A stretch of DNA of 64,000 nt from Ceratotherium simum simum (GCF_000283155.1 NW_004454163.1:27484894-27548893); one strand, 5' to 3'; counted from the stretch's first letter, positions 32,985 to 44,928 are shown. Numbers and translations: made by a program. Notes: generated by a model from the sequence alone, not told the origin.

Positions 32985-33355
32985 GGTACTTATCTCAGTC
33001 CGTTCAGGCTGTTATAGCAAAATACTACAAACTGGGTGGCTTATAAACAACAGAAATTTATTTCTCACAGTTCTGGAGCCTGGAAAGTCCAAGATCAAGG
33101 TCCTGGCAAATTCAGCATCTGGTAAGGCCCCACTTCGTCATAGACAGCTATCATTTTGCTGTGTCCCCACACGGCAGAAGTGGCAAGGGAGCTCTTTCGG
33201 GCCACCTTTAGAAGGGCACTAATTCCATTCATGAAGGCACCACCCTCATGATCTAATCCCCTCCCAAAGGCCCCACCTCCTAATACCATCAACTTGGGGG
33301 TTAGGATTTCAACATATGAATTCTGGGAGGACACAAACATTTAGACCATACTCAA
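32985..33355 (-). mobile_element. MaLR LTR, MLT1/MST group, near full length
   Basis: Antisense: GTCCGTTCAGGCTGTTATAGC, AAACTGGGTGGCTTATAAAC, AACAGAAATTTATTTCTCACAG, TCCCAAAGGCCCCACCTCC, CATATGAATTCTGGGAGGACACAAACATTTAG. Confidence 0.9.
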
Positions 33356-34459
33356 GGTACTCAAGATACTTGGTATTCCAGATAAATACTCAAGTGAATG
33401 GAAGCTAAGAAATTGATTTGTGAGGTTGTAAATATTTTCTGACACTGGATTATTTTTTCATGGTCTGAGGTCTCCAATCCTTTACTATGATACTTGAGGT
33501 TGGGAAGGAAGAGGACAAAAATTAAGTAAATCTGGAGGAGATAACACACTGTTAAGGCAAAGCAAACTGTTAATGTGGCAACATTACATGCCAAAAGCCA
33601 ACGGATGTTTTTCCCATCCATTTATCAAGATCTTTGGAAATGCTAATTGGCAGGATGCAAATGACCCCCTTGGAGAGTGACATTTATGGCCACCTTTCAG
33701 GCCATACATAAATAAGCATTGGTTCCCTTCCCTCTCCCCATCTACCACTGCCCAACCTCCCCATCCCCACCTTCCCCACTTCTCACTCTTCAGAGAAGGG
33801 AGACATCTGCACTAGGTATATTTCCCATTTATTAACTCACTGATATCCTCATCCACCAGGGTCCTGGGGAAGAGTCTGCAGAGATAAAAAGAGAAGGAAT
33901 TAATCTGTTCCCAAGAGAGGGCCTGCCTCAGCTGGCTGACAGCTTAATCTCCCCTGGGTTCCTAAATATTCCTTTTATTTTAATGTGCTGCCTTTTTCTA
34001 AAGTACTGTTGAAAAGAAACAGAATTTTGGATAATTGGGCAGTAGCAGCATCTTTCACAGCAAAATGGATACAGTCTATTAATAGTATCTGTGATAAACA
34101 CCATAGGGCACAGCCCATTAATTTTTAGCAAGAGGCATTTTAGCCCTACCTCCTCTCCTTAACTACATTCTCGCTTCTTGATCCTTTTTCCATTGATTTT
34201 GATGTCAAAAAGAGAGGGGGGAATTGCTCCCATATGCATACCCACCCCTCCATAGAGCATCTTTGGGGCCCCAGGACCACCTAAATGTCAGGGTTTATGT
34301 TATAATTGGAGTCACCCAGCTCATCCCTGACACCATGCCTCATCACTGCAGCCCATAGCCCCCTCTCTCTTCTCAGAACATCTCAGTAGTGATTTTTCAG
34401 TGATTTTCCCTGCCCCACTCCTTTGGTCCTTAATCCTGCATTTCTCTGCACCAGCTTGC
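33356..34459. other. Repeat-poor stretch, no gene recognised
   Basis: No open frame with a motif. AT-rich 33930-34140 lacks any repeat I know. Confidence 0.35.
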
Positions 34460-34530
34460 ATCTGTTGTCCCCACAATATAAAAGCTTTTGAAGGCAGCAA
34501 CTATGTCTCTCTGTATCAGCCCAATGTCTG
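34460..34530 (+). mobile_element. L2 3' end fragment
   Basis: ATATAAAAGCTTTTGAAGGCAGCAACTATGTCTC...CCAATGTCTGACACTCAG resembles the L2 3' terminus. Confidence 0.5.
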
Positions 34531-34544
34531 ACACTCAGAAGATT

Positions 34545-35385
34545 GCATTAGTTTCTATTGCTGCGTAACAAACACCACAAACTTGGCCACTTAGAACAGC
34601 ATCCATTTATTAACTCACAATTCTGCAGGTTAGGCTCAACTGGATTCTCTTCTCTGGGTAACAAGATGTTGGCTGGGCTGGGCTCTGGGGAAGAAGCTGT
34701 GTCCGAGTTCATTCAGGTTGTTGGCAAAAGTCAGCTCCAGGCAGCTGCAAGACTACAGTGCTCATTCCCTTGTTGGCTGTCAGCTAGGGGTCGCTCTTGG
34801 CTCCTAGAAGCTGCTCTTTGCTCCTTGCACGTGACCCCCTCCATCTTCAAGCCTGCAAGGGTGCATCAAATCCTTCTTAGGCTTTCAGTCTCTCTAACGT
34901 TCCCTTTTGCTCTCAGCTGGATAAAACTCTTTTGCTTTTTTTTTATAATTTTATTTATTTATTTATTTTTCCCCCCAAAGCCTCAGTAGATAGTTGTATG
35001 TCATAGTTGCACATCCTTCTAGTTGCTGTATGTGGGATGCAGCCTCAGCATGGCCGGAGAAGCGGTGCGTCAGTGCGCGCCTGGGATCTGAACCCGGGTC
35101 CCCAGCATTGGAGTGTGAGCACTTAACTGCTAAGCCACGGGACCGGCCCTAAAACTCTCTACTTTTAATGGGCTCATGTGATTCCATTAGGCCCACCCAG
35201 ATAATCTCCCTTTTGATTAACTCCAAGTCAACTGATTAGCAACCTTAATGACATTTGCAAAATCCCTTTTTGCCCTGTAATGTAACACAATCAAGGCATG
35301 GTATCTCATCATATTCCCAGGCCCTGGGATTAGGACAGGAAATCTTGGGGAGGAAGGGGTATTTTAGAATTCTTCCTACCACAAG
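34545..35385 (-). mobile_element. MaLR-type LTR split by an ERE
   Basis: Antisense: TTTCTATTGCTGCGTAACAAACACC, CCATTTATTAACTCACAATTCTGCAGG, AGGTTGTTGGCAAAAGTCAG; resumes after the SINE with TAATGGGCTCATGTGATTCC, AGATAATCTCCC and ends TTCTTCCTACCACA. Confidence 0.6.
34931..35149 (-). mobile_element. ERE SINE, short-tail type
   Basis: Antisense: poly(T), CCAAAGCCTCAGTAGATAG, CTTCTAGTTGCTG, reversed B box, ..AAGCCACGGGACCGGCCC. TSD TAAAACTCT at 34922-34930 and 35150-35158. Confidence 0.95.
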
Positions 35386-37170
35386 AATCTCAGAATACAT
35401 GCCAGAGCAAGAACTTTTGGGGTAGGAAAATGTCCACTCGTGCAGTTTCTGTCCAGCCTCCTTGATATGACAAACGTTGACCTGGCCTCCTGATCTGCTG
35501 ACAACTCTGTCGACCTAACTGGGCACCATGATCCCAATTTGGGCACCTCACATACGTGGTAGAGGGAGCTGAATGTCTCCAACACTCGTGGCTGATCATT
35601 CCAGCAAGTCCAGGGCTTACCTAACCAACAAGCCCGTCAGCCACACTCAGAGACCTTGCTCTCCTAAATTGGGCCAGAGATGGTTCATGGTTTTTCATCT
35701 TTAAAAGATGCCCATTTGTCCTCCCCTAACCTCATACCCTAGAACCTAGACTTCGGAAGAATTGGGTTCCTTGCTTGACAGTAAAACTTTTCCATTCACT
35801 TTTCAACCCTTAGTTTCTTAGTCTTTTCTTCTTTCTCTTCTTTTTGACCAGAAATCTCTCTGCTCCCTGATCTGATATCCTTGTACCCATTATTGCGTTC
35901 TCTATCCTGTGCCCACAGTTCCATCCCTTCTCCTCTCTTCTGCAGCTCCTGCAAGTCTTTTTCTCCTTCACCTGCAGATATGACAGTCTCCCACTCTTCA
36001 CCCCAGATGCCACTGTTTCTATTTCTCACCATAGGTTTCTGTAACTCTGTATCTCAGGTGCAATCAGTATAGATCTGTTAATTGAATGACTGAGTGAGTG
36101 AATGAATGAATTGGTGAATTTGAATCATCTATGCTTTTCTAATCTCCTATTATTCTTTAGGATCAGTACCATGGGTTGCCTTTCTGCTTATAGGATCATT
36201 ATTTACTCATTCACTTATCCCTGGGAATACAAAGATAAATATAAATAGGATAAACATATTCTCCTAGGCTGCTGAAGAAACTGTTCTCAGTAGAGGATCT
36301 GGGGCATTTCCCCTTTGGAATAAGCTTTGCCAGCCCAGAGGTGTCTATAAAATTCAATATCTAGGAATACAAGCTACTGTCAAATTTTATCATCAGACTC
36401 CAGGTCTGCCGATCCAGGAGTGATAGGATTCCTTTCTTTTGTGAAATACAGCATTCTCATTGTTTTTCACTAAAACAGACACTTAAATTTGCTTCCCGCC
36501 AGGTTTGAAGCTGGTGCCTAATGTGGCTGAAAATGTTATTGAGCCCAGCCAGGAAATCCAATGCCTCGAGGCTGCCTGGCTGAATGACGGCCTTGTTTCC
36601 AAGGGCGTTCTCCTTTGTCTGCCTGGGCTCTCAAATGACATGTTTGGACACAAAGCCTCTTAGGTAGAAATTACTACATTTGCAGGCATTCCTAATTTGG
36701 AGCAAGGTTTATTATTTCAAAGTCTTTTTTCAAGATTAGACCAGTGAAGTTTTACAGCTGAGTTGCAATCCTCATTTGAAAACCTGTTTTATGATGATGT
36801 TTACTAGTATTCTTGTTGTCTTTTTTTAAGTTTCCTCTTTGTAAGAGCACCATCCTGCATTGAAATTTTCCAGTGAGGATTTCACTTTCTTCCCACCGAG
36901 GTCATTTTCTTCACCTCTTGGAGATATTTATCTTTAGGAGCTTAAAACCTTTCTGTGTAAAGAGAGCATAGAGAAGACAGCTGATAGGGCCCAGGAAAGT
37001 CAGAATCCTTGGGGAATTTGGGGAAAGAGAGGCCATTCTCCTAATGGCTATGATTCACAGGCTGGTGGATAAAGTGGTTCCTTAGCCCTAGGGGCAGGTT
37101 TGGGCCAAGGATCCTGTGAATGTAGGAATCACAACCTTTATATCTGAGAGCCAGTCTGCACTCCCCACTC
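35386..37170. other. Repeat-poor stretch, no gene recognised
   Basis: Small L2-like ends (36080-36120, GTGAGTGAATGAATGAATTGG) are the only repeat hints. 36480-36960 is AT/GC balanced and repeat-free. Confidence 0.4.
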
Positions 37171-37176
37171 ACCAAC

Positions 37177-37737
37177 TGTATTACACTATATTTTCTAATT
37201 TTCTGTATTCTTGATGCTCTGGCATCTGGGGCCTCCTGACTGGGGAGAGACTGCCCCTCCCAGGGCTAGCCAATTCTTAGAGATAGCAAACTACTCACCT
37301 GGGAGTGTTCCTTTCATATGCAAACTAACCAACCCAGAGCCTATACTCCAAAACACCTCCTCTCTGTGGCTCTTAGACCCAGGAGGCAATATTCCTCTGC
37401 CCTAATCATCCCAGAGCCAAACTACAGACAGTCCTTGTGCTCCAGAGCCCCTGGAAATTGTTCCAACTAGACAATCCTAAACCTGTCTACACTGCTTACC
37501 CTGCCTTGACTATTCCTTCCTGGGACAACCACAATAAAGGCTTTCACCCATGCTTTCCCCTCACCCTTTCTGCTTCCTGACCAACCCTGGTGCTTCCCCA
37601 TGTGGCCCTGCATGGTGTGGTGTGCCTCCTGTTTCTAGGGAACTTGGAGTAACAATCTCTTCAGTCATCTCCTGCTCTTTTGGCCTCCTCATCCCTGAAT
37701 GATAACAAATTCTACATTTCAAAAACACCAACTCTGC
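37177..37737 (+). mobile_element. Solo LTR of an unnamed ERV family, copy 1
   Basis: 561 bp, TGTATTACACTATATTTT...TTTCAAAAACA, flanked by the 5-bp TSD CCAAC (37172-37176, 37738-37742). A 5-bp TSD fits class III ERV/MaLR-type elements. Shares GGGGAGAGACTGCCCCTCCC..GGGCTAGC and CATCCCAG with the copy at 52047. No retroviral genes on either side. Confidence 0.8.
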
Positions 37738-37894
37738 TCTCAGACATACTCCCAGGAAGTAAGAAAAAAGAGAAAGAAGACTAAAACCTGTGACTACCAA
37801 TTCAATATGGAGGACTGGGAGATAGAGGAGAATCTGTGAAGGAGAAGTGGGGGGCGACCAACATTTTCTGACATTATCCAGTTCACCTTCATCA

Positions 37895-38027
37895 AGAGCT
37901 TGTAAAGTGATGGTATGTCATCTACATTTTGCTGATGGGCAGCTAAGACTCAGAGAAGTTAAGTACTTTGTCCAAGGCCACAAAGCCACACTAGTAGGCA
38001 ATAAGGCCGAGATTAAAACTCAGTTTT
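37895..38027 (+). mobile_element. MIR fragment cut by an ERE
   Basis: GGCAGCTAAGACTCAGAGAAGTTAAGTACTTTGTCCAAGGCCACAAAGCC is MIR 3' sequence; a short tail continues after 38281. Confidence 0.75.
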
Positions 38028-38268
38028 GGGCTGGCTCCGTGGCTTAGCGGTTAAGTGCGCGCGCTCTGATGCTGGCGGCCAGGGTTCGGATCCCGGGCAC
38101 GCCCCAAGGCACCACTTCTCCGTCCAACCCGAGGCCGAGTCCCACGTACAGCAACTAGAAGGATGTGAACCTATGACATACAACTATCTACTGGGGCTTT
38201 GGGGGGAAAAAAATGAATAAATAAAATCTTTAAAAGAAAAAAAAAAAAACAAAAAACAAAACAAAAAA
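38028..38268 (+). mobile_element. ERE SINE, short-tail type
   Basis: GGGCTGGCTCCGTGGCTTAGCGG, B box GGTTCGGATCC, CAAGGCACCACTTCTCCGTCC, GAGGCCGAGTCCC, ends GGGGCTTTGGGG and a long A-rich tail. TSD AAAACTCAGTTTT at 38015-38027 and 38269-38281. Confidence 0.95.
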
Positions 38269-38724
38269 AAAACTCAGTTTTGTCTCATTAATACTCAACA
38301 CCAATGCCAACCCAATCCCAATCTTTTTGTCTCAGCTCCTACCATTTACACCTCCCACCTTGTATGGGAGCTGCTCCTAGGTTCTATTTCAAAATAGCTT
38401 TGATATCCACCAAATCTCCTAAAATATAAGAGATGAATATTTATGGCCTTATGCCTCTTTCTAAAGGTATTTCAAACAATCAAGCAGTGGTTTTTCCTGA
38501 ATCTGCCATGTCCTCTTCTCTGGGCTACGTGCAGCAGGGAATGAGGACAGTCCTGAGCGTGATGTGCTCTACAGCTGGGGAATTTATGACCTAATCTGCG
38601 ATATACAACTAACACAGGGGGAGCAAGACCAGATGTTATGGGGAGTATTTAGTCACCTGCCAAATTGCATGGTACAAAATATACAAAAATGATGGGGAGC
38701 AGTTGGGTAAAGAAAAAAAATAAA

Positions 38725-39345
38725 AGGATTATTTTTAAACAGTATGGTGGTTCCTCAAAAAATTAAAAATAGAATTATCATATATCCAGCAATCTCACTT
38801 CTGGGTATATACCCAAAGGAATTGAAAGCAGAAACTCAAAGAGATATCTGTACACCCATGTTCATAGCAGCATTATTCACAACAGCCAAAAGGTGGAGGC
38901 AATCCAAGTGTCCATCGATGGATGAATGGATATATATATGTCGTATATATATAATGGATTATTATTCAGCCTTAAAAAGGAAGGAAATTCTGACACGTGC
39001 TACAACATAAATGAAACTTCAGGACATTATGCTAAGTGAAATAAGGCAGCCACAAAAAGACAAATAGTATACGATTCCATTTACGTGAGGTGCCAAGAGT
39101 AGTCAAATTCATAGAGACAGAAAATGGAATGGTGGTTGCCCGGGCTGGAGAGAGAGAAAAACGGAAAGTTATTGTTTAATAGCTACAAAGTTTTTGTTCA
39201 AGATGATGAAAAATTCTGGAAATAGATAGTGGTGATAGTTATACAACACTGTGATTGTACTTAATGCTACTGAATTATACACTGAAAATGGTAAACATGA
39301 TAAATTTTATGTTGTGTATATTTTACCACAATTTAAAAAATGACT
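38725..39345 (+). mobile_element. L1 3' end
   Basis: AACAGTATGGTGGTTCCTC, CACTTCTGGGTATATACCC, CCATCGATGGATGAATGG, GCTAAGTGAAATAAGGCAG, AATGGTGGTTGCCCGGG, GTATATTTTACCACAATTT in L1 order; 5'-truncated. Confidence 0.9.
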
Positions 39346-39939
39346 AATTTAAAAAAATTTCTTGCTCTATCCCTTTAAGTGCTAAACCTTGAAAATATTC
39401 GTTTTTAATGGAAATTTTCTCAAACATAAGACTCATGCCCCTGCTTTCTTAAATAGAGCATGCGAATCATGAGCTAAACATCTCCTGAAGGTCAGCGTCA
39501 TCAGCTAGGCTGAAACGCAGCCAGACCTCTGAGGTTACTGCTCAAAAGTTTGTTCGATAATTTACAAAATTGACTCACACTGCTCTGCTGTCTACCACTT
39601 TGTCTTTTTCCGGTTTTCCTCTATCTCTTCCCTAGTTTCCCGCATCTAGCAGGTCGGCATTTCCTTTCAAATTTGCTGTTTTATTTTTTAAATCTACTGT
39701 GAGCTGAGAAAGCAAAGAAGCAAGTTTGTTAAAATGGGATGCGATGTAAGAATTAAGAGGCTCCTCACAAAGGGGTAGGGGTGGAGGGGTCTTCCCTGAA
39801 GGTTCTATACCAGCCATTGTGTCTTGCAAGGGTGATGGCCACACACCTGAAGTCCCTCTGCCCACCTCCTTGCCTTCACTTTCTTTCCCGAATTAGTTTC
39901 CTCACTCTCTAGGGAGCATCCTGGAATGATGTTCCTTAA
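39346..39939. other. Unassigned DNA
   Basis: No gene or recognised repeat. Confidence 0.35.
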
Positions 39940-39955
39940 TATCCTTTTTTTCTAA

Positions 39956-40241
39956 TTTTTAAATTAAATTTAATTCAATTTTTATTTATTTATTTATTTT
40001 TCCCCCAAAGCCCCAGTAGATAGTTGTATGTCATAGTTGCACATNNNNNNNNNNNNNNNNNNNNNNNNNNNNNNNNNNNNNNNNNNNNNNNNNNNNNNNN
40101 NNNNNNNNNNNNNNNNNNNNNNNNNNNNNNNNNNNNNNNNNNNNTGGCCGGAGAAGCGGTGCGTCGGTGCACGCCCGGGATCCGAACCCCGGCCGCCAGC
40201 AGCGGAGCGCGCACTTAACCACTAAGCCACGGGGCCGGCCC
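39956..40241 (-). mobile_element. ERE SINE with internal N gap
   Basis: Antisense tail (TTTA)n, CCAAAGCCCCAGTAGATAG, GTCATAGTTGCACAT, gap, TGGCCGGAGAAGCGG, reversed B box and GCCACGGGGCCGGCCC. TSD TATCCTTTTTTTCTAA at 39940-39955 and 40242-40257. Confidence 0.95.
40045..40144. other. Assembly gap (100 N)
   Basis: Inside the ERE; the same interval in the copy at 34931 is 36 bp. Confidence 1.
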
Positions 40242-40257
40242 TATCCTTTTTTTCTAA

Positions 40258-40685
40258 ATATATTATTGTGAAATATAACACATATAGAGAACAGAGCATA
40301 AGGCGAATGTATCATTCAATGACTAATTATTGGTAAACACTCATGTAGCCATCACCCAGGTCGGGAAACAGATTGCTACCTGCACACCAGGACCCCCTTC
40401 TCCACACACACCTGTGTATTGCAATCCACTTTCTCCCTCAACACAACTCCCCCCGTCTTGAACTTCACAGTAATCATTTCTTTTTCCCTCCTAAATAATA
40501 CAGTTTAGTTTGCTTGTTCAGGGACTTTATATAGATGAAATCACACCGTGTCAAGCTTCTTTTGCTTGACATTATATTTCTGAGATTCATCGTCATTGTT
40601 TGGTATAGCAATAGTTCATTCTGTTTCATTCCTGGGTAATTTCTCCATTGTATGAATATGTGAAACCTTTTCATCCATTCTACTG
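40258..40685 (-). mobile_element. L1 3' UTR fragment
   Basis: Antisense: AAATATAACACATATAG, GTAGCCATCACCCAGG, TTTATATAGATGAAATCACACCG, TTCTCCATTGTATGAATATGTG and TTTTCATCCATTCTACTGTTGAC. Confidence 0.7.
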
Positions 40686-40839
40686 TTGACAGACTCTAGT
40701 AACACCACCAGGAGTCATGGCTGCTTCCTGCTATTAACGTATACATAATATACATTCCCTATATTAAATTCCTCTGTTTGAAACAACTAAAGTGGATTCT
40801 GCCTTCTGACTGGGCTCTTACTAATACATTTCCTCATCA

Positions 40840-41000
40840 GCATTTCCCGAATGCTCTGATGATTACAATCACTTACTAATCATCAAGGAGAACTTCCTAA
40901 AATTACACATTCTGCGGCCCCAAACCCACACCTCATGAATCAGACTTTCCTGGGAAGGTGCATGAGAATCTGTATTTTTAGTTTTCTGAGTAATTCCCAT
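40840..41000. mobile_element. hAT-Charlie fragment (MER20-like)
   Basis: GAGAACTTCCTAAAATTACACATTCTGCGGCCCCAAACCCACACC...GAATCAGACTTTCC...GAGAATCTGTATTTTTAG resembles MER20/MER5. Confidence 0.5.
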
Positions 41001-41019
41001 AACCTAGGAAGTTTGGAAA

Positions 41020-42815
41020 CATCATCTTTCCTATAATCCTGATCACATCCACTTCTATTTTTTCTAAGTCTTTATTTTCATTTATTAACTCACCTACAAC
41101 CATGTGCTCACCAATGGTGCCTACTCTTTCTATAAATATACTCATGTTTCCCTCAATCCTACCTTCTCCCAAGCCCACCCTCATCTGCTTTCTTTTCACG
41201 AACAAAGTTTTCTTGAAAGTATCTGCATCTGCTGCCTCCGTTTTCCTACCTTCCACTCAACGATCCACCCAACCATAGCTTTGCTGTCACCAATCTGCTA
41301 AGCTTCTAGAAGGTTCCTGTAACACGTAATTGCCATCCTGGTCTCCCTTTGGACTTCATCCGCTTTGGCATTTCTGCATGTGACTGTTGTATCCTCTCTT
41401 GGCTTTTGTGTTACCACCCCTTCCAGGTCCTCCACACTCTCCCACGCATCCTCTTAATTTTGTTTACTAGGTCGCCTTTTGCCTCCCCACAAATATGATT
41501 GTCCCCCAGCATCCCTCCTTGGTTTGTTCTTTTCTTATCAGACTATACTGCTGGTTCTTAAACATATACCCTGAAGAGTTAGGTCTCTAGCATTATTATT
41601 TCGGAGGCATTTCAAATTATGCTGCCCATCCGTGATGCTAATTTCTCCCTCACAATGACTCACAGTGAGTCACCATTTCTGATAGAAATGGGTAGTTTCC
41701 CTCAATTACACTGAGGCTGAGAAACAAATGTTAAACTACCATTTCTTGTTCTCTTCCAGGGTGATTCCCATCCTCTCCAGGGGGCTAATATCACTAGTTC
41801 ACCAATAATGTATAAATCATTGTTTCCAGCTCTCTCTTTGAGGTCCATACCTATACATGTAACTTCTTACTGTCCTCTCCTTCTGGGTGATTCACAAACA
41901 TTTCAGACTCAACATGATCAAAACCAAAATAACTACTTTTCCTCTCAAGCTTGCTTCTTCTCCAGTGTTGCCTAGCTCTCTCGTCTTTGTGGTCATCACA
42001 ACTCCGCACCCTGAAGTGAACACCTCTCCCTCACAGTTCTATCACGTGCAGTTAATTCTCTTGATTTCTTCCCATTTCCAAAACTCTGGTTCAGACCCTC
42101 ATCACTGCTTTTCAAAACTATTGCAAAAGCTTAACTGGCTGTCCAGCCTTTCATCTTGCCTCCTTGCACTTCGTAGCTATAAACTACAATCCTTCCTTGT
42201 TACTGATACTCGACTTTTCTTTCTAAAACATATTTGTAGTGTCAGTCCCATGACTGCAAAAAGCTTTGATGACTCCTCGTTGCAACAGAATTAAGTCCAA
42301 ATTCACCTCGCAATCTGACCCTAACCTATTTTTCCAGCTTACCTCATCTCCAACCCCCTGCCCCACAAACACTGACGTGATATTCATAGTCATTTTCATG
42401 ACTCCAATATTCCATGGACTGGCATACCTTCAAATTCTCACAAACTTTTCTCATTCTTTGTAGCATGTCTTTATGAAATTGCACACTCCTCAGGTCCAAA
42501 TTCTAATATCACCTTGCTTGATCCCACACTAACGTCTACCCCAAACTCTCTCCCTACCCTAAGTTAATCACTCCCTCCTCAGGACGTCCAACATGCTTGT
42601 TCATACCTTGGATGACCTTTACTTTAGGAACTGGCTGCTTGCTCAGAAAGAGGCTGTGGGCAGAATGGCACTTGGAGTGTCACACTCAGCACATCGAATT
42701 CTGGTTCACTGTCGTCTCTCCTTCCTGTTACAAGACAATGTCTTATTTAGTTTGTATCCTAGTGCCTACCTGGGATTAGGGAGATGCTCAGCAACTGTTT
42801 GCTAAATCGAAATAA
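41020..42815 (+). mobile_element. L2 LINE, long ORF2-derived copy
   Basis: L2 pieces in order: GCTGTCACCAATCTG, CTCAACATGATCAAAACC, GGCTGTCCAGCC..CTTGCCTCC, GATGACTCCTCGTTGCAACAG and, at the end, TGCCTACCTGGGATTAGGGAGATGCTCAGCAACTG. About 41550-41830 may be another insertion. Many stops. Confidence 0.6.
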
Positions 42816-43249
42816 ATTGTTGAGACTTCATTATAGATTAAGCACCTGAATTTGGGGTTACCAGGAAAAAAAAGATAAATAAGAGGAAATTGTATTGGAG
42901 CCAATGATAAACTTAATCTAACTCATATTTATGAACATAGAGATCCTGTCAGCATGTGAAAGTCCAATTGATGAGCTGGGGAGATATTTTGAGACAGAAG
43001 TAACACCCATGCCCCTTGCCTATTGTCGGCCTGTCCCTTCCCACGTGTACAACCCCCTTTGTACCTGTCCCAGGTAGGAAAACACACGGTGTCAGTAAAC
43101 TTGAAATTCCCTATCCATGAGTTTTTCCATTTTTACGTCTTCATAAGGTGCAGGGAATCCCAAATATTTAAGAAAGCAAAATATTCTGTGCACATCTGTA
43201 TTGTAGCCTTCATCACTTTGGATTATTATTATTATTGGTTAAAATTTCT
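42816..43249. other. Unassigned DNA
   Basis: No gene or clear repeat. Confidence 0.35.
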
Positions 43250-43395
43250 TTCTCCTCAGCTTGACTGAGCTCCTTAAGAGTAGGAGCACTGGGCCCACCA
43301 CATATTAAGTGCTCAACATAAGTTTTATTGAAATATTGCACGGATGGATGCATGGATGGATGGGTAGATGGGGAGTTGGAATGGATGGATGAACA
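43250..43395 (+). repeat. L2 3' end followed by a (GGAT)n tract
   Basis: GAGCTCCTTAAGAGTAGGAGCACTGGG...AAGTGCTCAACATAAGTTTTATTG is an L2 end; the imperfect GGATGGATGCATGGATGG tetranucleotide run continues to about 43395. Confidence 0.65.
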
Positions 43396-43689
43396 AGTAT
43401 TTTACTTTCAACAATCAATATGAACTATTGCTCTTCTTACCTCCCCCACAGTCAGAATGACATAGCTCCTTTTCTAGGCTAACGAAAGAAAGGGCCTGCC
43501 TGAAAACAGATACTTTGATTCTTTTCCACAGTTGCCTCCCGCATGTGTCTTTCTCTTAAACTACATTGGCCTTTGAGGATGGAAGAAAAAGGAGAAGAGG
43601 AGATCATTTTGCTCAACAGTTTTCACCTGTTCTTTCCAAAGTATCATTTCTGAAGACTATTGCTGAAATTTGATTTCATTTATATATTT

Positions 43690-44440
43690 TTAAATAGGTA
43701 ATATGCTCACTAGATACAAAACTCTAATGGCTGAAAGGTATACAAACGAAAAGTTATATCCAGTTCCCGCCCTTGGTGTAGCAACTGACACAACTTTCTG
43801 GGTGTCCTTCTAGAGATAGTTTGAGCTTATAAAAGCAAATTCATATTTTTTTTGTTTCTTTGAGCAAATGGAAGCATACCATATACCAGCTTTTCTCAAC
43901 CCTGGCTGTACATTAGAATCATTTGGGGGAGATTTCCAGAAAACTTAAATCAGAATCTCTGGGGGAGGAACATAGTCATCAGTAGTTTTAAAAATTCCCT
44001 GGGTGATTCTAATGCACATCCAGAGTCAAGAACCACTACATACACATTGTTCTGCAGCTTGCTTTTTTTTCCCCTAAAAATATGTCTTCAAGATCCTTCC
44101 TTATCATTATGTGAGAATGCTCTTTTTAAAAAACAGCTGCATAGTATCCCATTGGATAGATAGAATATGAAGGGCATTTATGAGCATCAGGTAGGTTCCA
44201 ATAGCTGGCTCTTACAAACAGTGCTGCAAAAAATAACTTTTTACATCTGTCATTTTGCACGTATGCGTATATATAATACACATTATATATACACATATGT
44301 AGGATAAAGTCCTACAAGTGACATTGCTGAGTCAAAGAACAAGAACATTTTGTAATTTTGCTAAATATTTGTGATTTTGCTAAATATTTGATAGGTGTTA
44401 CTAAACTGCCCTGTGAGGATTAATTATTACTCTAGGCTCA
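43690..44440 (-). mobile_element. Old L1 3' end with a hAT insertion
   Basis: Antisense L1: CAGCTGCATAGTATCCCATTGG, TACAAACAGTGCTGCAAAAAATAAC, GTCATTTTGCACGTATGCG, AAGTCCTACAAGTGACATTGCTGAGTC. Confidence 0.75.
43887..44038. mobile_element. hAT-Charlie element (MER20-like)
   Basis: CAGCTTTTCTCAACCCTGG...ATCAGAATCTCTGGGGG...GGGTGATTCTAATGCACATCC...CAAGAACCACTAC, complete from end to end, inside the L1. Confidence 0.8.
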
Positions 44441-44450
44441 CAAAGAGTTT

Positions 44451-44667
44451 TATTATTATTATTATTTTATTTATTTATGTTTTTGCTGAGGAAGATTGGC
44501 CGGGGGCTAACATCCGTGCCCATCTTCCTCTACTTTTATATATGGGACGCCACCACAGCATGGCTTGAGAAGCAGTGCATAGGTCTGCACCCGGGATCCA
44601 AACCTGTGAACCCTGGGCCGCTGAAGCAGAGTGCACAAACTTAATGGCTACGTCACCAGGCCAGCCC
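44451..44667 (-). mobile_element. ERE SINE, first of a tandem pair (diverged)
   Basis: Antisense: (TTA)n tail, GCTGAGGAAGATTGGCC, CATATATGGGACGCC, CAGCATGGCTTGAGAAGCAG, GTGCACAAACTTAATGGC, GGCCAGCCC. TSD CTCACAAAGAGTTT at 44437-44450, near-copy at 44668. Confidence 0.93.
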
Positions 44668-44681
44668 CTCACAAAGAATTT

Positions 44682-44915
44682 TTTTGTGTGTGTGTGAGGA
44701 AGATCAGCCCTGAGCTAACATCCATGCCAATCTTCCTCTTTTTGCTGAGGAAGACTGGCCCTGAGCTAACATCTGTGCCCATCTTCCTCCACTTTATGTG
44801 GGATGCCGCCACAGCATGGCCTGACAAGCGGTACGACGGTGCGCGCCGGGGATCTGAACCCGGGCCTCCAGCAGCGGAGCGCACGCACTTAACCGCTACG
44901 CCACCGGGCCGGCCC
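44682..44915 (-). mobile_element. ERE SINE, second of a tandem pair (long-tail type)
   Basis: Antisense: GTGTGTG-altered tail, two GCCCTGAGCTAACATC units, CCACTTTATGTGGGATGCC, CTGACAAGCGG, TTAACCGCTACGCCACCGGGCCGGCCC. Followed by CACAAAGAGTTTT at 44916-44928. Confidence 0.93.
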
Positions 44916-44928
44916 CACAAAGAGTTTT

